From JBAOHV01 sp964450685 (GTDB taxonomy: Bacteria > Actinomycetota > Acidimicrobiia > Acidimicrobiales > Microtrichaceae), in NCBI GenBank assembly GCA_964450685.1, contig CAYVDN010000013.1, forward strand, positions 1-64,000: a stretch of 64,000 nucleotides of DNA, read 5' to 3'. The notes under the pieces were generated by a model, which did not search any database, was not told where the DNA came from, and worked only from the letters and a program-made list of their open reading frames with translations. Shown here piece by piece: positions 42,030 through 50,170 of this stretch; position 1 is the stretch's first letter, and every line of letters begins with the position of its first letter. A program made the translations under genes and the position numbers.

Positions 42030-42129
42030 NNNNNNNNNNNNNNNNNNNNNNNNNNNNNNNNNNNNNNNNNNNNNNNNNNNNNNNNNNNNNNNNNNNNNNN
42101 NNNNNNNNNNNNNNNNNNNNNNNNNNNNN
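42030..42129. other. Assembly gap of 100 N
   Basis: Exactly 100 undetermined bases inside the UPF0182 gene. A round 100 is the usual placeholder for unknown length. Family length suggests that several hundred bases are missing. Confidence 0.99.
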
Positions 42130-44159
42130 ACCTTGAACATGAACTCCGGGTACCGGAAGTGCTCGGTCACCTCCTGGGGGATCTCCTCGTGGAAGAGACC
42201 GGGGAACGCATCCGCGTAGGCACGGATGATCGGGTCGCGCTTGCCACCGAGCTCGTCGGTCAGGTACAGCTCGACAGTCCCGTCGTAGGCGTCCACGACA
42301 GCCTTCGCGGAGTTGCGGATGTAGTTGAAGGTCCCACCCGATCCGGAGTCGACCTCGGCCGCGTCGACCTGCTGGGAGTACGGGAAGTACGGAGTGACCG
42401 TGTACGCGTCGACGATGTACTTGACCCGCCCATCCACCAGGATCGGATACGGATCCGGGTCGAAGTCGAGGAATGGTGCCACCTGGCGGACCCGCTCCAC
42501 GACGTCACGTATGTAGATGATCTTCGACTCGCTGGTGATGCTGTCGGAGATGAGCGGCTCGATCTCCCCGAAGCGCAGAGCGAACGCGGCCTGGCGCAGC
42601 GAGGACCCGATCGAGACGGCGGTCTCGCCCTCGTAGGACGCCTCAAGGTCCTGGTCGCTCAGCTCGGTCTGCTCGGTGTCGACGATCGCGTACCCGCTCA
42701 TGCCTTCGCCGTGGTACAGCTCGGGGGTCAGAAGCGGCGGCAGCCCCTCCTCGACGACCGGCGGTATGTCCTTGACCAGGAACTCCGGCTCGCCGATGTC
42801 GTCGGCGGAGTTGGCGGGCGCCATCGCCGCCGCATAGCCGTGGGTGAAGACGAGGTGCAGCTTCTCCCAGGACGGGTTGGAGACGCCGGCCAGGTACAGC
42901 TCCCGCGATGAGATGACCACCGGTGTCTGCTCGTCCTCGACCTGGTAGCGGTCCACGTCGACATCACGGAACGTGTAGTACTCGCGCTCCACCTGGAGCT
43001 CCTGGATCGTCGGGCGGACGATCGTCGGGTCGAGCAGGCGGGCGTTGTTCAGGTTTACCGGATCTGACGCGACCGCTGCCGGCTTCAGCTCCGCGTCGTA
43101 GTCGAAGTCGACACGGTCGACACCATCCAGCCCGTACGCCTCGCGGGTGGCCGCCATGTTGCGCTCGACGTAGGGCCTTTCCTTGGCCAGCTCGGCCGGA
43201 TCGACTTGGAAGCGCTGCACGAACGCTGGGTAGAGCCCGCCTGCGATGATCGCGATCAGCGCCCACAACGCCAGGATGATCACCGGCAGCGTCCAACCCT
43301 TGCGACGGATGTTCACCAGGAGCAGCACCCCGGCGAAGATCGAGATGAGGATCATGAGGTCAATGGCCGGAAGGGCGGCGTTGACGTCGGTGTAGCCGGC
43401 GCCGTCGAAACTCTGGCCGCCTGAGACGACGAGCTCGAACCGGCGCAGCCAGTAGTCGGCCGCCTTGGCGAAGGCCGCCAGCGCCAACAGCACCGACAGG
43501 TGCGCCTTGGCGTTCGGCGTCACGCGCTCGCCGAGGGGTTGGACCCTGATCGCGCCGTTCAGATAGTGGACGACAGCGACGGCGATCGCAGTGACCAGCA
43601 GGAACGCGAACAACCAGTCGACGGCTGCTGACAGGAACGGCAGCCGGAACACGTACCACGAGAGGTCCTGTCCGAACTGGGGATCGGTCGAGCCGAACGA
43701 CCCCCCGAAGCGGAACAGCAGCCAGTCACGCCACTGGGCCGAAGCGCTGAAAGCGGGCACCAGCGCCATCAGCACCGCAACCACCAGCCAGACCAGGCGC
43801 TGTCGACCCGAGACGAGCTCGCGGTAGCGCACGAGCAGCTCGTCGTCCGGTCCGATCGAGGACCTGAACCGCGGGGCGAGGCGGTCAGCGATGATCAGGT
43901 TCGACCACATCAGCACGAAGAAGACGAGGCCCGTCGCCGCGCCCAGGGTCACCCGCGCCGAGATGAGCCGCGTCCAGACGTCGGTCAGGTCCAGCGAACC
44001 GAACCAGAGATAGTCCGTCCAGAAGGTGGCCAGCGCCCGCATCGACATCGCCAGGACCACCACGACCACCGCCGCGACACCCAACACCAGGCGGCCACGG
44101 CTCCGACCGGAACCGGTCTCCGCGCGAGAGGGTCCGGGCATGTCACTCGGTACTCGCAC
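42130..44159 (-). CDS. UPF0182 family membrane protein, N-terminal part (cut by the gap)
   Basis: 676 residues visible before the gap. Seven hydrophobic helices occupy about residues 25-330, then a large extracytoplasmic domain begins (ERNMAATREAYGLDGVDRVDFDY). The function is unknown; the family is widespread in actinobacteria and in mycobacteria lies beside a PDZ-protease gene, as it does here. The GTG at 44159 is chosen because a TAGCCT -10 box ends exactly 7 bases upstream; the ATG at 44141 is an alternative. The visible part ends EHFRYPEFMFK. Confidence 0.9.
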
Positions 44160-44166
44160 GGCGGTC

Positions 44167-44172
44167 AGGCTA
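44167..44172 (-). promoter_or_regulatory. -10 box of the UPF0182 gene (leaderless type)
   Basis: TAGCCT on the minus strand, 7 bases before the GTG at 44159. It overlaps the stop region of the upstream coiled-coil gene. Confidence 0.5.
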
Positions 44173-46413
44173 GCGAGCCGCAGGTGCCAGGATGCAGCGG
44201 CACCCGGGGTGTGCCGGAGGGGTCACGTCACCGGTGGGGAACGGCTCACCACATGCGACATCGCCGGCCAGGGCGTTGTCCTCTCCGTCAGCGCAGGCCA
44301 GGCCCCCGTGGTCGACCACCCAGCGCCAGCGCGTGCCGTCACCAGCAGCGAGGAGCTCCCCCATCGTGAACCCGGCCGTGGCCAGATCCCCTGCCAGGTC
44401 GGCCAGCGAGCCCGAACGCCAGTCGCGGTAGGTTGCGCGCACGCGGTCGGCCAGCTCCGAGGGGTCCTCTGCGGCTTCGTCCGCGTCCTCGAAGGTGCGG
44501 CTCAGGTGCGCTCTGTGGACCGACAGGAACTCGCGCACGCGTGTCTCGAGTGCGTCGTGCACGCGCTCGTCGGTCAGGTCGAATCCCACTACGGGCTCAC
44601 CAAGACCGGCCCAGAACTCGGCGCCCGCATCGACGGCGTGGGCGAACTCGACACCGAGAGCATCGAGGAACGGGGCCGGATCGTCGCTCGGGAGGATCTC
44701 GGCAGGATCGGGCCTACCGCGCTTGACCCGCCGGAGGCGGTCGAGGATCTCGTTCTGCTCATCGGACGCGAGGCGCTTGAGAACCCGTGCGAGCCCTTTC
44801 TCGATCGGCAGGAGGACCTCGTCGCGACGGTCGAGCAGCTGCTCCGGGCCGACCGGGACTGTCAGGTCGACGACCACCGATTCCTCGACACGATCAGCTG
44901 CGGTTGCGTCAACCACACCTTCAGCGTCGTCGCTGCCCTCAGTGTCGTCGCTGCCCTCAGTGTCGTCGCTGCCCTCAGTGTCGTCGATGCCTTCGGCACG
45001 GATCCGGGCGAACAGGTCGTGAACGGTCGCCTCGCCACCGTCGTCCGGCTCATCGCCATGGTCCTCGTGTTCCGAGGCGAGCTCCTCGGCCGCCTCCTCC
45101 GCCGGGGTCAGCTCGTCGTCGTCATCGTCCTGGACGACCTCGAACTCGACCTCGACCACCGCTGACTGGGCGGCGACGACCACCGCCGCGACCGGCGGCG
45201 CCTCCGCCGCGGCGTCGTCCTGCTCTGTCTCGGTGTGATCGGACGACTGAGCCGGCTCGGTGCGCGCTGATGCGTCGGTCCCGGCTTCGTCCAAGTCGCC
45301 CTCTGCCTGTTCGCTCAGCTGGCCCCGCAGCTGATCGATCTCGGCCTCGAAGTCGATCTGGGAGTCGACCTGCGACGCCGCGTGATCTGCAGCAGCTGCC
45401 GCTTCGGCGTCTGCGTCCTCGAGAGCGCCGACTGTCGCGGCGACCTCGTCCCCAGCGGAGCGGAGCACTTCGATGATGCGATCCCGGCCTGCGAGCGCGC
45501 CTTCGAGCTGGCGACGCGCGGCGTGCCGCTTCTCCACCAGGTCGCGCAACATGCGTTCCCGGACCGCTCTGGCCTCGGCGACCATCGCCCGTCCCTGCGA
45601 GGTCGCGTCCTCGACGAGACCTGCTGCGGTGGTTTCTGCGGCCTGGATGGTCTCTGCAGCGGACCTCTCGGCATCAGCGCGGGACTCCGTCGCGTAGCTG
45701 TCGGCGTCTGCCCGCGTCGCCTCCGCAGCCGCGGCGCTGGCTGCCGCGCTCTCCTCGGCCGCCGAGATGATGGCCGCTGCAGCCTGGTCGGCCTCGGCGG
45801 TGCGTTCCGACAGGACGAGCTCGGCGTGCGAGAGGAGTTCGTCTGCGCGGGCCTGCGCGTCGCTCACGGTCGAGGTAGCGAGCGCGGCCGCCTCCTCGCG
45901 CTGGGTCGCCGCATCGGCCTCGGCCTCTGCGCGCAGACGCTCGGTCTCCTGGGTCACCGAGCGTCGTTCCGCCTCCAACTCCGTTGCGGTGTCCTCACGC
46001 AGCTTCGCTGCGTCGTCACGGAGGGACTGCGCCTCACCTCGGAGTGCTTCCGAGGCAGCGGTCGCCTGCTCCTCGCTCTCGCGGATGAGCCGTTCGGCCT
46101 GCTCCTCGGCCTTGGTGCGGATCTCTGCCGCGGCGTCGCGTGCAGCGGTGACTATCCGAGCGGTCTCCTCGCCCAGAACCGCAGCGATCCGGCTCTCGTC
46201 CAGCTCGTGGGACTCGTCGAGCCGCTGCTCCAGCTCGGTGAGTCGCTCCTGCATCCGGGCGTCGCGCTCCGCCCACGTGCGCAGTGCGTCTGCAGCGCGG
46301 CCGAGCGCCGCACGCACCTCGGTCGCCTCGAGGCCCTTACGTGCACGCGTGAACTCGCTGGCCGCCAGCGATGCGGGGTCGAGCTCGGGCGGTGCGGGCA
46401 GCGAGTCGGTCAT
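44170..46413 (-). CDS. DivIVA-like coiled-coil protein with a four-Cys MuF-like C-terminus
   Basis: 747 residues, function unknown. Residues 12-50 (LDPASLAASEFTRARKGLEATEV) resemble the DivIVA membrane-targeting head. About 50-370 is a continuous Ala/Glu-rich coiled coil. About 375-530 is acidic and disordered, with the GSDDTE repeat. About 530-700 is helical. The last 45 residues contain CADGEDNALAG and PPAHPGCRC; the protein's only Cys residues are 707, 721, 738 and 740. That tail resembles the end of phage Mu F-type head-morphogenesis domains and may bind zinc. No phage genes are nearby. ATG 46413 follows a TAGCAT -10 by 7 bases. Confidence 0.75.
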   Translation of the reverse strand: MTDSLPAPPELDPASLAASEFTRARKGLEATEVRAALGRAADALRTWAERDARMQERLTELEQRLDESHELDESRIAAVLGEETARIVTAARDAAAEIRTKAEEQAERLIRESEEQATAASEALRGEAQSLRDDAAKLREDTATELEAERRSVTQETERLRAEAEADAATQREEAAALATSTVSDAQARADELLSHAELVLSERTAEADQAAAAIISAAEESAAASAAAAEATRADADSYATESRADAERSAAETIQAAETTAAGLVEDATSQGRAMVAEARAVRERMLRDLVEKRHAARRQLEGALAGRDRIIEVLRSAGDEVAATVGALEDADAEAAAAADHAASQVDSQIDFEAEIDQLRGQLSEQAEGDLDEAGTDASARTEPAQSSDHTETEQDDAAAEAPPVAAVVVAAQSAVVEVEFEVVQDDDDDELTPAEEAAEELASEHEDHGDEPDDGGEATVHDLFARIRAEGIDDTEGSDDTEGSDDTEGSDDAEGVVDATAADRVEESVVVDLTVPVGPEQLLDRRDEVLLPIEKGLARVLKRLASDEQNEILDRLRRVKRGRPDPAEILPSDDPAPFLDALGVEFAHAVDAGAEFWAGLGEPVVGFDLTDERVHDALETRVREFLSVHRAHLSRTFEDADEAAEDPSELADRVRATYRDWRSGSLADLAGDLATAGFTMGELLAAGDGTRWRWVVDHGGLACADGEDNALAGDVACGEPFPTGDVTPPAHPGCRCILAPAAR
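44921..44992. repeat. Four tandem 18-bp repeats inside the coiled-coil gene
   Basis: TCAGTGTCGTCGCTGCCC and close variants, four copies in phase with the reading frame, encoding the hexapeptide GSDDTE (first and last copies differ by one or two bases). Confidence 0.85.
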
Positions 46414-46420
46414 GGGCGGA

Positions 46421-46426
46421 ATGCTA
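46421..46426 (-). promoter_or_regulatory. -10 box of the DivIVA-like gene (leaderless type)
   Basis: TAGCAT on the minus strand, 7 bases before the ATG at 46413. Confidence 0.5.
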
Positions 46427-46474
46427 CGGGCGCCCGACCCGCCGGTGGGTGACGGTACGAAGCAGGACTCCGGT

Positions 46475-47611
46475 TCAATCAGCCGACGGCAGCCCGTCCG
46501 GCGCGAGTCGCTCGATGGCTGCGTCGATGTCCGCTACGGGCCACAGCGCGACGTCGTCACCCGCGATCCGTTGCATCGCCTCCTGCTCCTCCTGCGGGGT
46601 CTCGGCCGGATACATGAACACATCGATCCCGGCCCGTTTGACCGCCGCAACCTTCTGGGTGATGCCACCGATGGGACCGACGGTGCCGTCATCGCGGATC
46701 TCTCCCGTGACGGCGATGCGCCGCCCGTCGGTCAGCGACTGGGGCGTGAGGCGATCGATGATCGCCAACGTCCATGCGAGCCCCGCCGACGGACCCGAGA
46801 CGTCACCGGAGTCGACGTCGACGACGACGTCTGTGTCCAACGCGGGGTTCGCCGGTTCGACCTCGACACCGAGGATCGGACGCCCGGACTGCGCGGTCGA
46901 CTCGCCGAGCACGATCTCGCTGCGTACCTCCTCGCCGTCGGGCCGTTCGACAGTGACGTCGACGGTGTCGCCCGGCGCTCGGTCGGAGAGCTCCTCGCCG
47001 ATGTCGTCGGGAAGCGCGACCTCGCCTCCGTCGACGCCGACGATCACGTCGTCGACTGCGATCACACCGTCCGACGGGCCGTCCTCGACCACCCCGAGAA
47101 CCCGGGCTCCGTCCGCCACGTACGCTGCATCGATCCCGACCTGCTCCAGCGCGACCCGCGTCGCGACCAGCTTCGAGAGATCCATCCGCTGACGCGCCTC
47201 GCGCTGGCTGCCCTCGCGATCACCGTCGGGGTACATCTCCTCCTCGCTGCGTACGTCGACGGCGTCGTCGAGCCATGCGCGGACCATCAGTGCAGGGGTC
47301 GCCTGGGTCAGGTAGACGGTCGTGAAGAGAACCTCGCCGTCGGTCTCGTAGGAGGGAGCGCCCTCGACCTCGATCCGTTGCTCAGCGGGGCGAACCGAAC
47401 CCGGTTGGATCAGGTGGTACGGCAGCTTGATCAGGAACGCTGCGGCCATCAGCGCGGCGAACACCGACAGCACTGCGACCGCTGTCCAGACGTGGCGCCG
47501 CGTGACATGCCCCTGCCCGGAGTCGTGGTCGTCGGCGATCTCCTCGTCGACGATCTCCTCGTCGGCGTTCTCCTCGTCGGCGTTGTCGGGCGGTACGATC
47601 GACTCTGTCAT
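46475..47611 (-). CDS. YlbL-type PDZ/Lon-like (S16) membrane protease
   Basis: 378 residues: an acidic cytoplasmic N-terminus (about 1-40), one membrane anchor (about 43-63; VAVLSVFAALMAAAFLI), a PDZ domain (about 150-245; VLGVVEDGPSDGVIAVDDVIVGVDG) and a Lon-type S16 protease domain with the catalytic Ser in SGDVSGPSAGLAW and the Lys in GGITQKVAAVKRAG. It acts outside the membrane. The ATG at 47611 shares the tetranucleotide CATG with the ATG of the divergent gene. The UPF0182 / PDZ-S16 neighbourhood is shared with mycobacteria. Confidence 0.9.
   Translation of the reverse strand: MTESIVPPDNADEENADEEIVDEEIADDHDSGQGHVTRRHVWTAVAVLSVFAALMAAAFLIKLPYHLIQPGSVRPAEQRIEVEGAPSYETDGEVLFTTVYLTQATPALMVRAWLDDAVDVRSEEEMYPDGDREGSQREARQRMDLSKLVATRVALEQVGIDAAYVADGARVLGVVEDGPSDGVIAVDDVIVGVDGGEVALPDDIGEELSDRAPGDTVDVTVERPDGEEVRSEIVLGESTAQSGRPILGVEVEPANPALDTDVVVDVDSGDVSGPSAGLAWTLAIIDRLTPQSLTDGRRIAVTGEIRDDGTVGPIGGITQKVAAVKRAGIDVFMYPAETPQEEQEAMQRIAGDDVALWPVADIDAAIERLAPDGLPSAD
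47594..47599 (+). promoter_or_regulatory. -10 box of the 47.6-kb small membrane protein
   Basis: TACGAT, 10 bases before the ATG at 47610, inside the start of the divergent protease gene. Confidence 0.4.
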
Positions 47612-48014
47612 GGTCACACTGTTGGTGGGAGTGCTGCTCGTCGTGCTCAGCGCAGTCGGGTTCGGCTTCGCATTGTTCGGTCACCGACCGGTTCCCCAGC
47701 CTGCCACGCCGGGCGTCGGTGAGCACCCCGCCGGCGACTTCACACGCAGCGCTGCTGAGCTGACACCCAGCCGTGGTGTTGCACAGTCCACTGCAGCGGC
47801 CGGTACGAGCGGGGTCCTGCGCGTGGGACGTCTCAGGTCGATGCTTCAGCGTGAACCCTCGGCGTCACATCAGCCGGCGGGCGACGCAACGCTCTCGCCG
47901 TGGATCCGCGCCCGCTCGGCACTGGTCCTGTTGATCGTGAGCGGCGGTATCGCCGCACTGATCGGTGTCCTGGCAAGCATCGTGGTCGTCGCAGCAGTTC
48001 TGCTGCTCACCTGA
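47610..48014 (+). CDS. Small two-helix membrane protein of unknown function
   Basis: 134 residues. Helix 1 (residues 2-23; TLLVGVLLVVLSAVGFGFAL), a polar loop of about 80 residues, and helix 2 (about 108-134; LVLLIVSGGIAALIGVLA) at the very C-terminus. No family is recognised. It is divergent from the S16 protease, with start codons overlapping head to head. Confidence 0.68.
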   Translation: MVTLLVGVLLVVLSAVGFGFALFGHRPVPQPATPGVGEHPAGDFTRSAAELTPSRGVAQSTAAAGTSGVLRVGRLRSMLQREPSASHQPAGDATLSPWIRARSALVLLIVSGGIAALIGVLASIVVVAAVLLLT

Positions 48015-48030
48015 CAGGTGCCCTGACGCG

Positions 48031-48059
48031 CAGGTGCCCGGGCCACGCCCGGGCACCTG
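48031..48059. terminator. Strong hairpin between convergent genes
   Basis: Perfect 13-bp stem CAGGTGCCCGGGC / GCCCGGGCACCTG with loop CAC. It lies between the small membrane-protein gene and the convergent 48.1-kb gene. No T-run. Confidence 0.6.
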
Positions 48060-48072
48060 TCAAGTGGATCCC

Positions 48073-48094
48073 GACCGGTCTGATGGAACCGGTC
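48073..48094. terminator. Second hairpin at the convergent junction
   Basis: GACCGGT (48073-48079) and ACCGGTC (48088-48094), perfect 7-bp stem with an 8-base loop, immediately before the stop of the minus-strand gene. It probably serves that transcript. Confidence 0.4.
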
Positions 48095-48113
48095 AATCGG
48101 GTGATGCCGGGCC

Positions 48114-48629
48114 TCAGCGGCCGAACAGACCCCGCCGGGTGGGCTGGGAGTCGTCGGGCTGATCCGCAGGAGGTGTCGGCGCGGACGGCGCGCCGGACGG
48201 AGGCGGGAACGCCGAAGGTGCGGATGCGCTGGGCGCCGGGGCCGGAGAAGCGAACGGGCTTGCGGGCTCGGCGCCAGGAGCGGCCGAGGGCGCCGGGGCG
48301 GGCGACGCTGCCGGTGACGGTGCAGCAGCCGTGGCCGGCGTGGAAGGAGCCGCCTGTGCTGCGGGAACCGCCTGTGCCGCAGGGGCCGACTGTGCCGCCG
48401 TTGATGACGGAGCCGCCGACGGCGACCCGGCCTTGAGCGCCAGGAGCTCGACCTTGTAGTACGGCTTGAGGTCGAACTTGACCTCTTCCAACTCGAAGAT
48501 CCGGATGCTGTCGATTCCCTGATCGTTGCGGATCTTCTCGACGAAGCTCACTGCTTCTTCGATCGACTCGAACTGGTTGTACCCGGGGTCGCCCTCGGGG
48601 TTCTGGAAGATCACCATGTGCTGCGACAC
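48114..48629 (-). CDS. Conserved-looking hypothetical protein with Ala/Pro-rich tail
   Basis: 171 residues. A compact N-terminal domain of about 65 residues (VIFQNPEGDPGYNQFESIEEAVSFVEKIRN ... IRIFELEEVKFDLKPYYKVEL in outline) is followed by a low-complexity Ala/Pro/Ser tail and a short basic end, TRRGLFGR. Function unknown. The GTG start at 48629 has an AGGAGG site 7 bases upstream. Confidence 0.75.
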   Translation of the reverse strand: MSQHMVIFQNPEGDPGYNQFESIEEAVSFVEKIRNDQGIDSIRIFELEEVKFDLKPYYKVELLALKAGSPSAAPSSTAAQSAPAAQAVPAAQAAPSTPATAAAPSPAASPAPAPSAAPGAEPASPFASPAPAPSASAPSAFPPPSGAPSAPTPPADQPDDSQPTRRGLFGR

Positions 48630-48664
48630 GCTCTGGCCTCCTGGGGGTGGTGCGCGGTGTGGTC

Positions 48665-48670
48665 AGTGTA
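48665..48670 (-). promoter_or_regulatory. Probable -10 box of the 48.1-kb gene
   Basis: TACACT on the minus strand, about 35 bases before the GTG at 48629. Confidence 0.4.
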
Positions 48671-48714
48671 CGTCGGTGTCCGATGGTTCGGACGCCGACC
48701 TCGAAGCCCGACCT

Positions 48715-48742
48715 CGGGCCGGTCACCGAAATGACCGACCCG
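48715..48742 (-). terminator. Hairpin downstream of livK
   Basis: 11-bp stem with one C-A mismatch (48715-48725 with 48732-48742) and loop CCGAAA, 24 bases after the livK stop. Confidence 0.5.
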
Positions 48743-48765
48743 AGCGTTCGTCGGGTTCTACGGGA

Positions 48766-50109
48766 TCAGTTGCCGAGCTGCGCCTCGAGCTGCTCGGAGT
48801 AGTCGACGACGTCGCCCTGCGGAACCCAGCTGGTGCCCTCACGCTTGACGAACTGCAACTGGCTGTAACCGAACGGATCCTTCTCACCGTCGGTGCTCCA
48901 GGCGATGTCCGACAGCATGAGCCCGCTGTGGATGTCCTGTTGGAACCACGCAGTGTTCATGACCGAGGCCCGCTCGATCTCCGGCGACGCCTTGAGGAGC
49001 TGGACCAGGTAGGCACCAAAGCCCCATCCGGCAGCGACGTTCAGGTCGTTCAGGTCGGCCTCGGAGAGACCTGCCTCTGCGCCCTGCTGCTTGAACTCGA
49101 CGACGGCGGGCTCATCGGCGTTGGCTGGGTCAGCCGGGTCGTAGGTCGCCCGGGTCGAGAGCATCCCCTCGGCGGCGGCCCCGGCTATGTCCATGAGCGT
49201 CTTGGACGAACAGGTGAGAGTCATGTAGGTCGTCGGTGCCCAACCGGAGTCCTTGATCGCCTTGAGTGCGTTGGCGCACGGCAGCGCCGTCACTCCCAAC
49301 AGCAGCGCGTCGGCACCGGAGCTGGCCAGAGTGGTGACCTGGCCCTGGGGGTTCGACTCCGTCTTGGGATCGAAGCTCTGCTCTTCGACGATCGTGATGT
49401 CGGTACCCTCGATCGCCTGCTTGAAGGCGGTCACGTACGACTCACCGAACGAGTCGTTCTGAGCGAGGATCGCCACCTTCGCATCGGGCTGGTTCTGCTC
49501 GAGGTAGTCCGCGAATGCGATCGACTCGAGCGAGTAGTTGGGCAGCCCGTTGATGATCCACGGGTCGGTGGCCGGATCCCCGAAGCCGGGGTAGCCGGTG
49601 GCGACGGCCAGGTTCGGCACGCACAGACCCTGCTCGGCCAGGTACTGGCTCACCTGCAGGTTGTTCTCCGTGCCGACCATGCCGACAAGCGCGAACACCT
49701 GGTCGGTGTTGACCAGCGTCTCGACGTTCGCGCGGGTCTTCTCGGGCAGGTACTGGTCGTCGAGCGACTTGAGCACCAGGTCGCGGCCGTCGATCCCGCC
49801 CTGACCGTTGGTGTAGTTGAAGTAGCCCTCGATGCCGACACGGACCTTGTCGAACACCGAGTACAGGCCTGACTGCGGCAGCGAGTTGCCGATCAGGATC
49901 TGGTCGTCGGTGACGCCCTGGGTTCCGTCGTAGTTCTCGCACATCGCCGGATCGGCCAGGTCGGTGACCTCCTCGGTCGTGTCGTCCGAACCACTGGTGT
50001 CAGAACCGCCCGAGCCCTCCTCGTCGTCGCGGCCGCCGCAGGCAGCGGCGACGAGTGAGACTGCGAGCAGCAGGGCGGCGAGACCCTTCCATCGCTGTGT
50101 GCTGTTCAT
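48766..50109 (-). CDS. livK: Branched-chain amino-acid ABC transporter, substrate-binding lipoprotein
   Basis: 447 residues. The signal peptide and lipobox LLAVSLVAAACGG give a lipid-anchored Cys near residue 24, followed by an acidic Gly/Ser linker and a type I periplasmic-binding fold (DQILIGNSLPQSGLYSVFDKV; ALVGMVGTENN; AILAQNDSFGESY). It captures a branched-chain amino acid or similar ligand for LivHMGF. ATG 50109 has a strong AGGAGG site 7 bases upstream; an in-frame extension to 50250 overlaps livM and lacks a signal. It is last in the livGFHMK transcript. Confidence 0.92.
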   Translation of the reverse strand: MNSTQRWKGLAALLLAVSLVAAACGGRDDEEGSGGSDTSGSDDTTEEVTDLADPAMCENYDGTQGVTDDQILIGNSLPQSGLYSVFDKVRVGIEGYFNYTNGQGGIDGRDLVLKSLDDQYLPEKTRANVETLVNTDQVFALVGMVGTENNLQVSQYLAEQGLCVPNLAVATGYPGFGDPATDPWIINGLPNYSLESIAFADYLEQNQPDAKVAILAQNDSFGESYVTAFKQAIEGTDITIVEEQSFDPKTESNPQGQVTTLASSGADALLLGVTALPCANALKAIKDSGWAPTTYMTLTCSSKTLMDIAGAAAEGMLSTRATYDPADPANADEPAVVEFKQQGAEAGLSEADLNDLNVAAGWGFGAYLVQLLKASPEIERASVMNTAWFQQDIHSGLMLSDIAWSTDGEKDPFGYSQLQFVKREGTSWVPQGDVVDYSEQLEAQLGN

Positions 50110-50128
50110 CGGTGTCCTCCTGGGTAGG

Positions 50129-50150
50129 ACAGCGGAGCGAGCCCCGCTGT
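50129..50150 (-). repeat. Hairpin in the livM-livK gap
   Basis: ACAGCGG (50129-50135) and CCGCTGT (50144-50150), 8-base loop, between the livM stop and the livK ribosome-binding site. It may stabilise or separately set the level of livK mRNA. Confidence 0.35.
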
Positions 50151-50170
50151 TGATGATGTGATCGAGTCTG

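Noticed and set aside
41652..44159. Single open frame reading through the 100 N
   Set aside because: The translated N block and the frame after it (Arg/Trp-rich) are artificial; the true C-terminus is in the frame ending at 41692.
44921..44992. CRISPR-like array
   Set aside because: The units are 18 bp with no spacers, in frame within a gene; it is a coding tandem repeat.
44170..46413. Prophage remnant, suggested by the HPGCRC tail
   Set aside because: No integrase, portal, terminase or capsid gene is near, base composition is unchanged, and the gene fits local promoter style. The resemblance is kept as a domain observation only.
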